The notes beneath the pieces are model-generated. The model did no database searches. It saw only the letters and a program-made list of their open reading frames with translations, and was not told the origin of the DNA. From a virus, in the IMG/VR virus record IMGVR_UViG_3300020186_000013, positions 62,001 through 126,000 of that record: a stretch of 64,000 nucleotides of DNA; one strand, 5' to 3'. A program made the position numbers and the translations under genes. Every line of letters starts with the position of its first letter. The stretch's first letter is position 1. Of this stretch, positions 50,477-58,894 are shown piece after piece.

Positions 50477-53299
50477 TCAGAACGTCAGGTGGATCTCGAT
50501 GTTGTTCAGAGCGTACGGGACGACGAGGGACAGGTTCACGACGATCCGGTCCTTGAGTGTCGGGTGCTGGTGCACGTCGATTACCGTGCCGTCGATGAGC
50601 TGTCCGCCCAGCAACTTTGTCGAGGATTCGATCTTGAGCACGTTGATCAGCGTGTTCGTGTCGAGGCGGATGCGGGACACCGTTCCGGGGGTGACGTTGG
50701 TGACCCCGATGAACGGGGCGAACGTGTCCTTGAACCGGTAAGAGATCGAGTCCACGTTGCGGGTGATCATCTCCTCCCGCTTGTTGATGTCACTGTTCAA
50801 CGCGGTCGTGACCGCGTGTCGCGTGAAGATCGTGCCGACGATTGGGTCCTGGGTGACAATCCAGGTGCCTGCCAGGGCCATGGCGTCGAGCTGGGCCTTG
50901 TTGAACTTCGCGGTTGTCCGGTCCACGTTCGAGTACCCGGTGATCTCCAGGTGCGTGAGTCCCTGGTGGGGCAGCACGCCGCCGGACAAGGCCGCGAGCG
51001 AGCAGCACAGGAAGGTCCCGTCCATGATCGTGCCGGCCGACTCGATCTGGTCCGGCCACACCGCACGAATGCGGCGGTCGCCCCAGCTGCCAGCCGACAG
51101 AGCGATCTCCTGGGACTCTTCGCCGGCACTGAGGTGCCGCCAGATTTCCGTCTTGGCCCCGACGGACAGCGGGCCGGACGGGCCGACGAGAAGCCGGAGC
51201 TGGTCCTCGGCAGTAACCACGTCGACGACGAACTCGGTGTACGAGTAGTTACCGAAGCCGTCGCCGGTGTACTCGGTCCGGACGATGTCGCCGGGGCGGA
51301 CGTTGTTGGTGATGAACCCGCCGTTGTCGCTCGTGCACCGGAGGATGGTGAAGCTCGACCCGATGAAGAACGGGTCCTGCTCGACGACGCACAGACAGAC
51401 ATCGCCGTCCGTCGTGGTGGCCGTCAGGTGGTTGGCGACCGTCGACCCGGACGAGACGATCGGGATGAGTGGGACGCCCATCAGGTTGAACCAGGTAACC
51501 CGCCACAGGGCGGCGGTTGCCACCGACTGGTCATCGACGTGAGCAGCCCACAGGTCCTGGACCGTGCGGTTCTTCGTCAGCGGGACGAGCCCGTAGACGT
51601 CGTCGCGACCGATCAGGATGCCGAGTACGTCGGCCCACGAGGAGACGTCGGCCGGGTTGCACACCGACGAGAATTTGACGTCCGTGCCGTTCGCGTTCTC
51701 CAGGGCCTTGAACACGCCCCACTTGAGGGGGTTGTCCGGGTGCAAGGCACCGCTGATCTGGTCGTTGATGGTGCCGACATCATTGATCGTGAACACCTCG
51801 TTGCAGAGGTCCGACAGCCAGGCCCGGTATTCGACGTACACTTGGCCGTACTGCTTGCTTGCTTCCGACGACAGGGGAAGGGCAACCGGAACTCCGCTGT
51901 TCGTCCAGGTCGCGTCGAACGCCTGGATGCCGTCGTTGATCGTGATCTGTTCGGCAGTCTGGTCCCAGTTGGTCAGCGGGGCGGACCCGATGCGGTTCTT
52001 TTCGATCTGGAGTACCGGCTTGCGGATGAACAAGGTCAGGTCCAGTTCGTTGCCGGCCGGGATGGCGGACGGCAGGTTCTGGCCCAGTTCAATTGCCTTG
52101 ATCGGTCCCTCGGCTGCGGACAACACGGGGACATAGAAGCGGTCACCCGTCCGCAGGGCGACGCCCGAGAACATGATGGTCGCCCCGAGCGTACCGATCG
52201 GCACAGCCGTGGCGGACGCCGGGACAACAATCGGCCCGCTGATGTCGATGCCGTTCGTGGTCGTGATGTTGATCTGAGGGTCGTTCGGGTACGTACCACC
52301 CCGGTTGACGACCACGATGTAGGTCGTGTCGTTGAGGCCGGTGTACGTGCCGCCCGATGTCGCAGACGGGGCCGTGAACAGCTGGTTCACGGTCACACGC
52401 CACCGCTGGCCGACCACGATGTCTGCCGGGAGGACGCCGTCGCCGATGGCCGAGATCGAGTCGCCGCCGCTACCACTGCTGTCAAACGTGACCGTGAGGC
52501 CACGGGTGCCGATCGGCGTGGGCACGTTCATGCCGTTCGGGACCACCGACAGGATGTCGTCCGTACCCGAACCGGAGATGATGCGGATCTTGCCTTTGGT
52601 CAGGTCACTGCTGACCGACGTCTCAGTGACGATGATGTCGTACGTTTCGGTAATGTACCCCGATGCCAGGCCGTCGTAGGCTGTGCCGTCAGGGATCAGG
52701 ATGATGGCGTTGTCAGGGCCACTGACCTTGGTGTACGAAGCCGAGTACGACTGCGTGGGCTTGTTGTTGACGTCGTTCGCCGCCGCCAGGACCGAGCTGG
52801 CGATCTGGTCGCCGTGCAGAGCCTTGACGTAAGTCCACAGCGTGACCGGGGACAAGGTGTTGTCCAGGCCGCGAACCTTGACCACGTCGCCCGGCTGAAC
52901 GTCGCGGTCGAGGAACTCGTTCGAGCGGACGTAGATCCCGTTCTCGGCGAAGTTCAGGTTGGTCGAGTGGATGCGGTTACCGTACGACGCCATCTTGGTG
53001 ACCATGTGGCCACCGCCAATGAACGTGGTGAAGTATTGGAGCAGGGCGTCCTTGACCCACACCTTCGTGTAGGTCGCGTCGACGATCCCGCCAGCCGGCC
53101 GGTGCGGCCATGCGTGCGGCTGCGGCAGGAGGTTGTCGTAGTAGCCGAGGAAGCCCTTGGCCTGCTCGTCGGTCTCGTTGTAGCGGAGCAGCTGGGCGTG
53201 CGGCCCGGTGATGTGCGACCGCAGCGGGTTTGCGACCGCCGCCGGGACGATGTTGAACTCTTGGAAAACCAAAACCTGGGGAAGGACGTACGTCGCCAT
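50477..53299 (-). CDS. contractile tail sheath protein (940 aa)
   Basis: Starts MATYVLPQVLVFQEFNIVPA, like sheath N-termini of other large myoviruses, and its C-terminal ~250 residues (from WAAHVDDQSVATAALWRVTW to the end VPYALNNIEIHLTF) match the sheath end that interlocks subunits. At 940 residues it is longer than T4 gp18 (659), with large beta-rich insertions in the middle. Neighbour of the tube gene. Contracts to drive the tube into the host. Confidence 0.75.
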   Translation of the reverse strand: MATYVLPQVLVFQEFNIVPAAVANPLRSHITGPHAQLLRYNETDEQAKGFLGYYDNLLPQPHAWPHRPAGGIVDATYTKVWVKDALLQYFTTFIGGGHMVTKMASYGNRIHSTNLNFAENGIYVRSNEFLDRDVQPGDVVKVRGLDNTLSPVTLWTYVKALHGDQIASSVLAAANDVNNKPTQSYSASYTKVSGPDNAIILIPDGTAYDGLASGYITETYDIIVTETSVSSDLTKGKIRIISGSGTDDILSVVPNGMNVPTPIGTRGLTVTFDSSGSGGDSISAIGDGVLPADIVVGQRWRVTVNQLFTAPSATSGGTYTGLNDTTYIVVVNRGGTYPNDPQINITTTNGIDISGPIVVPASATAVPIGTLGATIMFSGVALRTGDRFYVPVLSAAEGPIKAIELGQNLPSAIPAGNELDLTLFIRKPVLQIEKNRIGSAPLTNWDQTAEQITINDGIQAFDATWTNSGVPVALPLSSEASKQYGQVYVEYRAWLSDLCNEVFTINDVGTINDQISGALHPDNPLKWGVFKALENANGTDVKFSSVCNPADVSSWADVLGILIGRDDVYGLVPLTKNRTVQDLWAAHVDDQSVATAALWRVTWFNLMGVPLIPIVSSGSTVANHLTATTTDGDVCLCVVEQDPFFIGSSFTILRCTSDNGGFITNNVRPGDIVRTEYTGDGFGNYSYTEFVVDVVTAEDQLRLLVGPSGPLSVGAKTEIWRHLSAGEESQEIALSAGSWGDRRIRAVWPDQIESAGTIMDGTFLCCSLAALSGGVLPHQGLTHLEITGYSNVDRTTAKFNKAQLDAMALAGTWIVTQDPIVGTIFTRHAVTTALNSDINKREEMITRNVDSISYRFKDTFAPFIGVTNVTPGTVSRIRLDTNTLINVLKIESSTKLLGGQLIDGTVIDVHQHPTLKDRIVVNLSLVVPYALNNIEIHLTF

Positions 53300-53348
53300 T
53301 GAGAGTGCCTCCGTGCACGAACGGGTGTGTCAGGAACGAAGAATGGTT

Positions 53349-54053
53349 TTAGCACGACAGTAGCGTGCTGAGGGCAATTCGCCGCAGCTTCATGGACTCC
53401 AGTTCGAGCCGCCAGTTCTCGGCGTAGGCCCAGCCTATCGTGATCGGAACGACGAAACTCTCTTTGGACTCCTCGATCTCAGCGATAGCTCCGACTTCGG
53501 TTACGTTCCATCGGAGCAGCCCCAGGTACTCGACAATTACCTGGTGGAAGCGATTGAGGTAGCTTACCACTTCAGTCGCGAGTATCTCGACACTGGCACC
53601 CGTTCCATGGATGCAAAAGACGGTGTGCGAGCCGACCCATCCGGTCGTGAACTCAACGTGGCCGTCTTCGGTTGTGCGTACGCGGTCTGCGATTCCGAAT
53701 CGCATGTTCTGGTACGCATTTCGCTTCATGATGATCGCGGGACGCTTCTCTACGAGATCGCCACGCCACCGATGAATGCTTTCAATGAGAATACCAGTTG
53801 GCGGGTTCTCGTTCCAGATGTACTTGCGGAGGTCTTCTTCCGTGATGTTGCTCGGCACCGCGAAGTGCCGCACCAGCATGTCCCGCAGGAGTCCGGTGAT
53901 CAAGATGGGTCGCCAGCCCTTCGAGCATAGATTGCTGAATAGACCGGGGATGATCTGCGTCGCGGGCGGCTCCGTAAACGGCGACGGGTCGGGGTTCTGG
54001 TTGCCCGGATTGTTCGGGTCGTTCGGGTCGCACCATCCTGGTGGAACGGCCAT
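53349..54053 (-). CDS. probable tail terminator or completion protein (234 aa)
   Basis: Opens with a Pro/Asn-rich stretch, then a mixed alpha/beta domain (GWRPILITGLLRDMLVRHFA; VEILATEVVSYLNRFHQVIV) and paired strands ending FVVPITIGWAYAENWRLELE. Size and position just before the sheath gene suit a tail-terminator/neck protein. No family was named with certainty. TAATG overlap with the gene upstream. Confidence 0.5.
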   Translation of the reverse strand: MAVPPGWCDPNDPNNPGNQNPDPSPFTEPPATQIIPGLFSNLCSKGWRPILITGLLRDMLVRHFAVPSNITEEDLRKYIWNENPPTGILIESIHRWRGDLVEKRPAIIMKRNAYQNMRFGIADRVRTTEDGHVEFTTGWVGSHTVFCIHGTGASVEILATEVVSYLNRFHQVIVEYLGLLRWNVTEVGAIAEIEESKESFVVPITIGWAYAENWRLELESMKLRRIALSTLLSC

Positions 54054-54316
54054 TACTGCTTCTCCTTCTTCTTCTCCGGTCGCACCAGTCCGGCGGTACG
54101 CTCGTCCTTGTAGATCTCGCGGTCATTGAACAAGTGCTTAGCGACTGTCAGCGGGTCCACGTCGAACTTCCACAGGCTGATCTTGTCGAGGCCGACGGTC
54201 TTACGGATCGCGGACTGGTCATCCTTGGCGACCGGAGGCAGGCTCGCTTTGTTCTGCTTCGGGGCCTGCGTTCCGGGGGTTGCGGACGACAGCTTGCGGG
54301 GTTGGTCGTTTGGCAC
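54053..54316 (-). CDS. small hypothetical protein (87 aa)
   Basis: GTG start (GTGCCAAAC). Hydrophilic, with a Lys-rich C-terminus (VRPEKKKEKQ) and a central IRKTVGLDKISLWKFDVDPL. It is coupled to the tail-terminator-like gene and follows the Cys-rich neck-like gene. Function unknown. Confidence 0.55.
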   Translation of the reverse strand: MPNDQPRKLSSATPGTQAPKQNKASLPPVAKDDQSAIRKTVGLDKISLWKFDVDPLTVAKHLFNDREIYKDERTAGLVRPEKKKEKQ

Positions 54317-54324
54317 GGTGTCTC

Positions 54325-55275
54325 TTATGGTTCGGGGAAGTTCGGCCCGTACGACGAGTAGCCCTCGTCGGGCGTGTGGGCTGGGTCAGGGAAGTCGATG
54401 CCGGCGTCGGGCAGTTGCCCGAGGTGGGCCAGCTGGTCGGGTATCTTGATGTCGTAGACCACGGACGAGTACGCGATGGGCCTCATCTCGACGTTGCCGA
54501 TGAGCGGGCACCCCCGGATCTCACTGACGTGGTCGATCTTGTGGATGTAATACCGGTCGTCGGTCCTCTTGTTGACCCAGATGTCGTCCTCACCCATCAG
54601 GTCAGTAAGCAGCATGCGGGCCTGAACGACGATGTCATTGACGGTTGCTCGGGTCTCGCCGTCGATGTGAATGCGACGGCTCTTGGGGCTCAGGTCGGCC
54701 CAGGTACAAGCCATCGGGTAGAAGTACCCACACAGGAAGCCGGTGCCGTAGCAATACTCGCAGTTGGCGTCCGTGACCTCCTGCGTCTGGTAGTCGAGGC
54801 AGTGCGTGCACCGGACACCCGTGACACGACGTTTGAGCAGGTAACCGTCCTGCCCCGCCCCGATGCGGAACCGGAGCTTCTCCTTGCGGATAATCTCGCG
54901 GGCATTCCGCCAGTCGCGACGGTCGAGAGTGCCGATAGCCGCGACCGGCTGCGACACGTAGGTGCCCTTGGAGCTGGTGACCAGGACCCGGTAGTACGTC
55001 CAGTTGGTCTTACCGAAGACTCGCTTCTCGGGGTCGATGGCGTAGAAGGCGTTCTCGATGGGTCCGCCCACGTTGGCCCAGTCGTCGGCGTCCTGATTGG
55101 CGGACTGGCCGACCTGGAGTTGGAAGACGAGTGGGTTGGGGTCCGTGAAGGTGTCGAGCAATTCCCACATGATGCGGGTGCCGCCCCGGATGAGGTAGCT
55201 CACCACGACCCGGTCGAAAACGGGTTCACACTGGTTGGGGCAGAGGCGGCACCGGTGGAAGTGTGAGTTGGCCAT
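54325..55275 (-). CDS. Cys-rich neck/structural protein (316 aa)
   Basis: ATG at 55275; the terminator at 55297-55331 shows that longer readings are wrong. It has CRLCPNQC at 9-16 and CTHC / CEYC pairs around residue 155-175, a likely zinc-binding ribbon. The rest is beta-rich with a helical REIIRKEKLRFRI. Between head genes and the sheath, so a head-tail neck or connector role is likely. Confidence 0.6.
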   Translation of the reverse strand: MANSHFHRCRLCPNQCEPVFDRVVVSYLIRGGTRIMWELLDTFTDPNPLVFQLQVGQSANQDADDWANVGGPIENAFYAIDPEKRVFGKTNWTYYRVLVTSSKGTYVSQPVAAIGTLDRRDWRNAREIIRKEKLRFRIGAGQDGYLLKRRVTGVRCTHCLDYQTQEVTDANCEYCYGTGFLCGYFYPMACTWADLSPKSRRIHIDGETRATVNDIVVQARMLLTDLMGEDDIWVNKRTDDRYYIHKIDHVSEIRGCPLIGNVEMRPIAYSSVVYDIKIPDQLAHLGQLPDAGIDFPDPAHTPDEGYSSYGPNFPEP

Positions 55276-55296
55276 CCGTGGCCCCCGCTGATAGGT

Positions 55297-55331
55297 AAAA
55301 AAAGGCGTTCCTTCATGATGAAGGATACGCC
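55297..55331 (-). terminator. rho-independent terminator
   Basis: A 12-bp stem with one bulge (GGCGTTCCTTCA / TGAAGGATACGCC) followed by T7 on the minus strand, just past the stop of the 66-residue gene. Confidence 0.8.
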
Positions 55332-55342
55332 CAAAGCAAAAC

Positions 55343-55543
55343 TCAATCAACCCGCGTGGCCCGCTCTCCTGTCGAGTGGGCCACCCTGGCTGCTGTACGA
55401 TTGATCGGGCGACTACGATGTGTCGCCGCCCGCCGACCGAACCCGCCCCTCTGGTAACCCATCGCATATGGGTTATCCTCGAACATTGCCACCTCTTGCT
55501 TGGGTGTGAGTTGTTCACCGTGGTTGTTCTTCTTTGCGGACAT
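55343..55543 (-). CDS. small basic hypothetical protein (66 aa)
   Basis: ATG at 55543 with GGAAGGAGTC. Arg/Gly/Asn-rich (GGFGRRAATHRSRPINRTAA), basic, no recognised domain. It sits in its own terminator-bounded unit between membrane-protein genes and the neck gene. Possibly a nucleic-acid-binding or virion-internal protein; inferred only from charge. Confidence 0.55.
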   Translation of the reverse strand: MSAKKNNHGEQLTPKQEVAMFEDNPYAMGYQRGGFGRRAATHRSRPINRTAARVAHSTGERATRVD

Positions 55544-55577
55544 GGAAGACTCCTTCCGCCCATGTAGGACGGTGGGT

Positions 55578-55606
55578 AAAGAAACACCCCGACCGAATTG
55601 GCCGGG
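55578..55606 (-). terminator. terminator of the 2-TM protein gene
   Basis: A 7-bp stem with one wobble (CCCGGCC / GGTCGGG on the minus strand), loop AATTC, then GTGTTTCTTT. A second perfect hairpin (CCCCGGTG / CACCGGGG, 55635-55654) lies nearer the stop codon. Confidence 0.6.
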
Positions 55607-55670
55607 ATCAGTACCGAATCGGCACTTCTCCGCACCCCGGTGCCGTCACCGGGGCAGGAAGAAAAGTCGA

Positions 55671-56006
55671 TCAGGATCGCGAGTACACCTCGTCCTCGGG
55701 GAACCGTTCACGGACCTCTTCCTCGTCGTCGCCCGTGTCGACTACATCGACACACGGGTCAGCCTTCTTCGGCGTCTCCGTGACACGGGCATCCCGTGTC
55801 AGGAGATAAACTGTCACTACCGCACTCGCAAAGAGTGCGATCCACGGGAGGGCCTCCAGCACCATCTCGGACTTTTTTTCCGTGGCCCGCTTCTCAACGA
55901 GATAGCGGGTCCACTGCACCGTCCGAACCACCAACATGAACCCGAACGAGACCGCGAACGCAATCACGAACGCGGGGGCGAACGACGCCCAGAAGCCATC
56001 GAACAT
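55671..56006 (-). CDS. small membrane protein with two TM segments (111 aa)
   Basis: Two hydrophobic segments (near 8-28, FAPAFVIAFAVSFGFMLVV; near 52-70, ALPWIALFASAVVTVYLL) separated by a basic loop, and a long acidic C-terminus (DTGDDEEEVRERFPEDE). A holin or membrane accessory role is possible by topology and size but unproven. Flanked by terminators. Confidence 0.6.
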   Translation of the reverse strand: MFDGFWASFAPAFVIAFAVSFGFMLVVRTVQWTRYLVEKRATEKKSEMVLEALPWIALFASAVVTVYLLTRDARVTETPKKADPCVDVVDTGDDEEEVRERFPEDEVYSRS

Positions 56007-56070
56007 AATGCTCTCCTGTTATTCCCCGCCCAATGGGCGAGGAGGGATGGGAAAAAAAGACACCGCGACC

Positions 56071-56376
56071 TCACCAGAACTTCAAGGCGTGCCACCAACG
56101 CCGTTTCTTCTCAGCCTCGATCCGGGCCAGTTCGGCCTCCTCACGGGCCTTCCGCTCCGCTTCGAGCCTGGCCAATTCTTCGGCCCGCTCCTTCACCTTG
56201 GTGACTTCCAACTCCACGGCTTGGCGGTGAACCTCCATGGCCTTCGCCTGCTCCTGGAGCGTCGACACGCTCTTGTCCTGCCGAGCGATCTCCTTCTGGG
56301 GCTGGAACCCCAGGTCGTTCCGGGCGAAGACGTACACGATCCCGAGCACGAACACGGTCATAAGAACTGCTTTCAC
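56071..56376 (-). CDS. TM plus coiled-coil protein, spanin-like topology (101 aa)
   Basis: GTG start at 56376 (a longer form would overlap the hairpin at 56397-56440). One N-terminal transmembrane segment (VLMTVFVLGIVYVFA) is followed by a ~70-residue charged helix rich in Glu/Lys/Arg (VKERAEELARLEAERKAREE). This i-spanin-like layout could act in lysis, but no o-spanin lipobox partner was found nearby. Confidence 0.55.
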   Translation of the reverse strand: MKAVLMTVFVLGIVYVFARNDLGFQPQKEIARQDKSVSTLQEQAKAMEVHRQAVELEVTKVKERAEELARLEAERKAREEAELARIEAEKKRRWWHALKFW

Positions 56377-56436
56377 AGGAACACCCTCAAAGAACCACAC
56401 CCTAGTGCTCGCCAACCAAAGTGGTCGACGTCTAGG

Positions 56437-56487
56437 GTGTAAGATTTCTCTCAGGTAATATGACCCGTTTCGGTCGTTTATTTAGAA
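56437..56487 (-). promoter_or_regulatory. promoter-like element, copy 2
   Basis: Nearly matches the element at 9549-9600. It starts at the TAA of the 305-residue gene and lies just upstream of the spanin-like gene. On the minus strand CTAAAT and TATTAC are 19 nt apart. A following inverted repeat (ACACCCTAG / CTAGGGTGT, 56397-56440) may be part of a 5' untranslated region. Confidence 0.55.
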
Positions 56488-57399
56488 GCCACGCATCCCG
56501 CCGTAGGGGCTGCCCACGTGGCCCGAAACCTGCATCATGTTCAGCTCCAGCTTCTTCAGGTTCACGAACTCCGTCCACTCGGCCATCAGCTCCTTGCTGG
56601 CCTGGCCGTACTCGTTGAACCGGTTGAGGTCGTCGATGGCCGTACCACCCGCTTGATACGACAGGTGGTTCCGCCGGTAGTTGGTCGCGGCGAACTCGTA
56701 CAGGTGAGCCAGTGCCGCCTTACGCCACGCCTCCCGGAACGGGAAGTTGCGGGTCGAGAACTTGTACCCGAGGGGCGGCGGACGCTCGTTGAAGTAGTCG
56801 ATCGGCCGGGTGAGGGCCAGGAGGATCTGCTCGGCCCCGAACTCGATGTCGTCGAGCCGCAGGTTCTCCGACGGCGACGAGTCCATCATCGTCATCCGCA
56901 GTTCTTGGACAGTCAGCGACCCCATACCGTCCATGACGTTGTTGATGTCCATCGCGAAGAGGCTGGCCTCCACGCTCATGATCGCGTTGTCGACGCAGAG
57001 GATCTTCTTGTTGGCGTCCTCGATTGCCCAGCACAGCTGGTAGACGCCCCGGCGATCGACGATCTTGGGGTCGAGAGTGGCTCGGACGACGCCCATGCTG
57101 GGGGCGTAGTCCCAAGCCGGGTTCTCCCACAGCGGGTTCTGCTCCGGGCTCAGCCCCCTACCGACGGCCTCCTTGATCCGGAGGCGGACCTTGCCCCCGG
57201 CCTCGGCCGTGCTGACGCTGTTGTTCTCGGGGCCGAAGATCGGGCTCAGGTCGATAGGGTTGCCCTTGCGGTCCCTGAACGTGTGCTCCAAAGTCGCGTG
57301 TGTCCCCTGGTCGACCAAGAACGCCTTCAAGCGGGTCAAGACCGGGCACTCGTCGACCTCCGGGATGCCGGCCGTAATGATGCCGAGTTCGCTGGCCAC
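56482..57399 (-). CDS. head or neck structural protein (305 aa)
   Basis: GTG start with AGGGAGGACAGC upstream. Mixed N-terminal half (LEHTFRDRKGNPIDLSPIFG) and helical second half (FPFREAWRKAALAHLYEFAA; NLKKLELNMMQVSGHVGSP). It follows the major capsid and other head genes and precedes the tail. Connector or neck function is inferred; no family named. Confidence 0.55.
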   Translation of the reverse strand: MASELGIITAGIPEVDECPVLTRLKAFLVDQGTHATLEHTFRDRKGNPIDLSPIFGPENNSVSTAEAGGKVRLRIKEAVGRGLSPEQNPLWENPAWDYAPSMGVVRATLDPKIVDRRGVYQLCWAIEDANKKILCVDNAIMSVEASLFAMDINNVMDGMGSLTVQELRMTMMDSSPSENLRLDDIEFGAEQILLALTRPIDYFNERPPPLGYKFSTRNFPFREAWRKAALAHLYEFAATNYRRNHLSYQAGGTAIDDLNRFNEYGQASKELMAEWTEFVNLKKLELNMMQVSGHVGSPYGGMRGF

Positions 57400-57420
57400 G
57401 TGCTGTCCTCCCTGATGGGT

Positions 57421-57457
57421 AAAAAAAAAAGGCTGTGACCCTTGCGGGTACAGCCTT
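57421..57457 (-). terminator. strong rho-independent terminator
   Basis: AAGGCTGT / ACAGCCTT with an inner ACCC / GGGT extension and a 4-nt loop, then T10 on the minus strand. It ends the transcript of the 121-residue gene before the 305-residue gene. Confidence 0.85.
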
Positions 57458-57531
57458 AATCTTACCGATCTCTACGAGCCCACGCATCATCGCGTGGTTT
57501 CTCGTTGAGCCACCGGGGTGGTTCGTTGTAG

Positions 57532-57897
57532 TTAGCTCGGACCTTCCTCGACCACCGAGCCGGGGTTCGCCCAGCACGGGTCGACGACGCCGAGAGCCCC
57601 GCCCGACAGCTGAAGCATCTTGATGGCCTGCGTCGCCTGGTCCTGGAAGATCGGGGCCGGGGTGTGCACGATGACCATGTCGCCACGGGAGATGGCGGAC
57701 TCGAACGCCTGGATGTCACGCCGCGACGAGACGCGGTCACCACGGCGGTGGGCAATCAGGTCGATGATGTTGCCGAAGACGGTGAACTCCTCGCCAGCTT
57801 GCAGCTCCCGCCCGTGCGGGGGAAGGAAGCCGAAGAGGATGCGACCGGCGGTGTTGTTCCGCACGGTCGAGAACAGGCAGTGGGTGTCTTGAGACAC
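57532..57897 (-). CDS. small head structural protein (121 aa)
   Basis: GTG start with AGGAGGACCGTAC. Beta-rich (AGRILFGFLPPHGRELQAGE; GEEFTVFGNIIDLIAHR), ending with a loop that has one Cys. Located in the capsid gene group. Capsid-vertex or decoration function is inferred from location. A further 26-codon stretch in another frame overlaps its end. Confidence 0.55.
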   Translation of the reverse strand: MSQDTHCLFSTVRNNTAGRILFGFLPPHGRELQAGEEFTVFGNIIDLIAHRRGDRVSSRRDIQAFESAISRGDMVIVHTPAPIFQDQATQAIKMLQLSGGALGVVDPCWANPGSVVEEGPS

Positions 57898-57954
57898 GTA
57901 CGGTCCTCCTATGACCTGTCCGACGCGGGAGACCCGCGACGGGGTTGTTGGTGG

Positions 57955-58386
57955 TTATCGACCCTGGGCAGCCATCGCGGCGTAGCTGTCGGCCTCGTGG
58001 GCCTTCAACGCCAGGACGCTGTCGTAGATCAGGGGGTCCTGCATGACGATCGAAGCGGCCTGCTTCATCGACATGAGTTCGTCCTGCTCGGCCGCAGCCT
58101 TGACGGAGCCGAAGCCCGCCTGGGCCAGGACCTGGTCAAGAGCCGAGTTTGCGGCGGCGAACGGGTCGTAGGCGTCTTCCGCCTGCTTCACCGCCGCCTC
58201 CTCCTCGACGAGCCGCAGCTTGCCGGCGAGGTCGAGGAGATCGGACGCCTGCTTCTGCGTCCGGGGCACGTGGCCAAGCTGGGCCAGCTTGTGGAAGAAG
58301 ACCCGCTGGGCAACCCCGTCGAACACGTTCTGGTAGGCCGTCTGAGGGTCAGGAAGAGCGGCCTGCTGATTGGCGGTCCCTGCCAA
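57955..58386 (-). CDS. small helical protein in head cluster (143 aa)
   Basis: TTG start behind a strong AAGGAGGT. Nearly all-helical and charged (KQASDLLDLAGKLRLVEEEA; MKQAASIVMQDPLIYDSVLA). The head cluster and helical nature suggest an internal capsid or assembly protein. No family recognised. Confidence 0.55.
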   Translation of the reverse strand: MAGTANQQAALPDPQTAYQNVFDGVAQRVFFHKLAQLGHVPRTQKQASDLLDLAGKLRLVEEEAAVKQAEDAYDPFAAANSALDQVLAQAGFGSVKAAAEQDELMSMKQAASIVMQDPLIYDSVLALKAHEADSYAAMAAQGR

Positions 58387-58407
58387 GGGACACCTCCTTG
58401 ATGGTTC

Positions 58408-58424
58408 AAGAATCTGGTTTCTAG
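58408..58424. repeat. dispersed palindrome, copy 7 (degenerate)
   Basis: Reads CTAGAAACCAGATTCTT on the minus strand, a degraded relative of TTAGAAACTGGCTTCTAA, in the gap between two small head genes. Confidence 0.4.
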
Positions 58425-58450
58425 CCGCTCTCCGGTGAGGGCCAGTTGGG

Positions 58451-58813
58451 TCAGCCGGTGATCACCGCCGGTCCACCAGTCGTTGCCGGCAGAGCAGGGG
58501 TCGGGTTGTTCACGTTGTCGAAGACGGAGGCGACGCCGCCGTTCTTCGAGTAGTCGTTGCCCCGGTTCCAGTACGCCGGTGCGATCGGGGTCGCGTCGGT
58601 GTGGCTGAAGCCGGACTTTTGGGCCTCGTTGACGTCGGCCGCACTGTACGGGTCGTACACCGTCGTCAGCTGGTGGTTGTTGACCCCGGTGTTGGCCGGC
58701 GGGGCGGGCTTCGGCGTCTGGGTGAAGTTGTCGGGGTTGCTGCCGGTCACCGTCCCAGGGGACTGGTACGTGTCCGCACTCAGCGATCCGAACTTGTTGG
58801 CGTTGGCACTCAC
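58451..58813 (-). CDS. small head-associated protein (120 aa)
   Basis: GTG start at 58813 with AAGGAGG six nt upstream; longer frames read into the hairpin after the capsid gene. Low complexity, rich in Asn/Pro/Thr/Ser (FTQTPKPAPPANTGVNNHQL), like flexible virion proteins. No family recognised. Confidence 0.6.
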   Translation of the reverse strand: MSANANKFGSLSADTYQSPGTVTGSNPDNFTQTPKPAPPANTGVNNHQLTTVYDPYSAADVNEAQKSGFSHTDATPIAPAYWNRGNDYSKNGGVASVFDNVNNPTPALPATTGGPAVITG

Positions 58814-58852
58814 GACTGTTCCTCCTTGAACAGGGGTCGGTTTGTGAAGCAA

Positions 58853-58874
58853 GGCCGGGTCCCATGACCCGGCC
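58853..58874 (-). terminator. hairpin after the major capsid gene
   Basis: Perfect 9-bp GC-rich stem GGCCGGGTC / GACCCGGCC with a 4-nt loop, 20 nt past the capsid stop, followed by TTGCTT. T-run is short, so partial termination or RNA 3'-end protection is likely. Confidence 0.6.
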
Positions 58875-58894
58875 GACGCGACCGTCAAGGTCGA

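Noticed and set aside
50249-53302. Plus-strand open frame of over 1000 codons opposite the sheath gene
   Set aside because: Its Arg/Val/Asp/Gly-rich composition mirrors the sheath gene. High GC content removes stop codons in this antisense frame.
57462-57535. 26-codon stretch NYNEPPRWLNEKPRD after the 121-residue head gene
   Set aside because: It looks somewhat protein-like but lies in another frame without a start codon or clear slip site, so a gene could not be supported.
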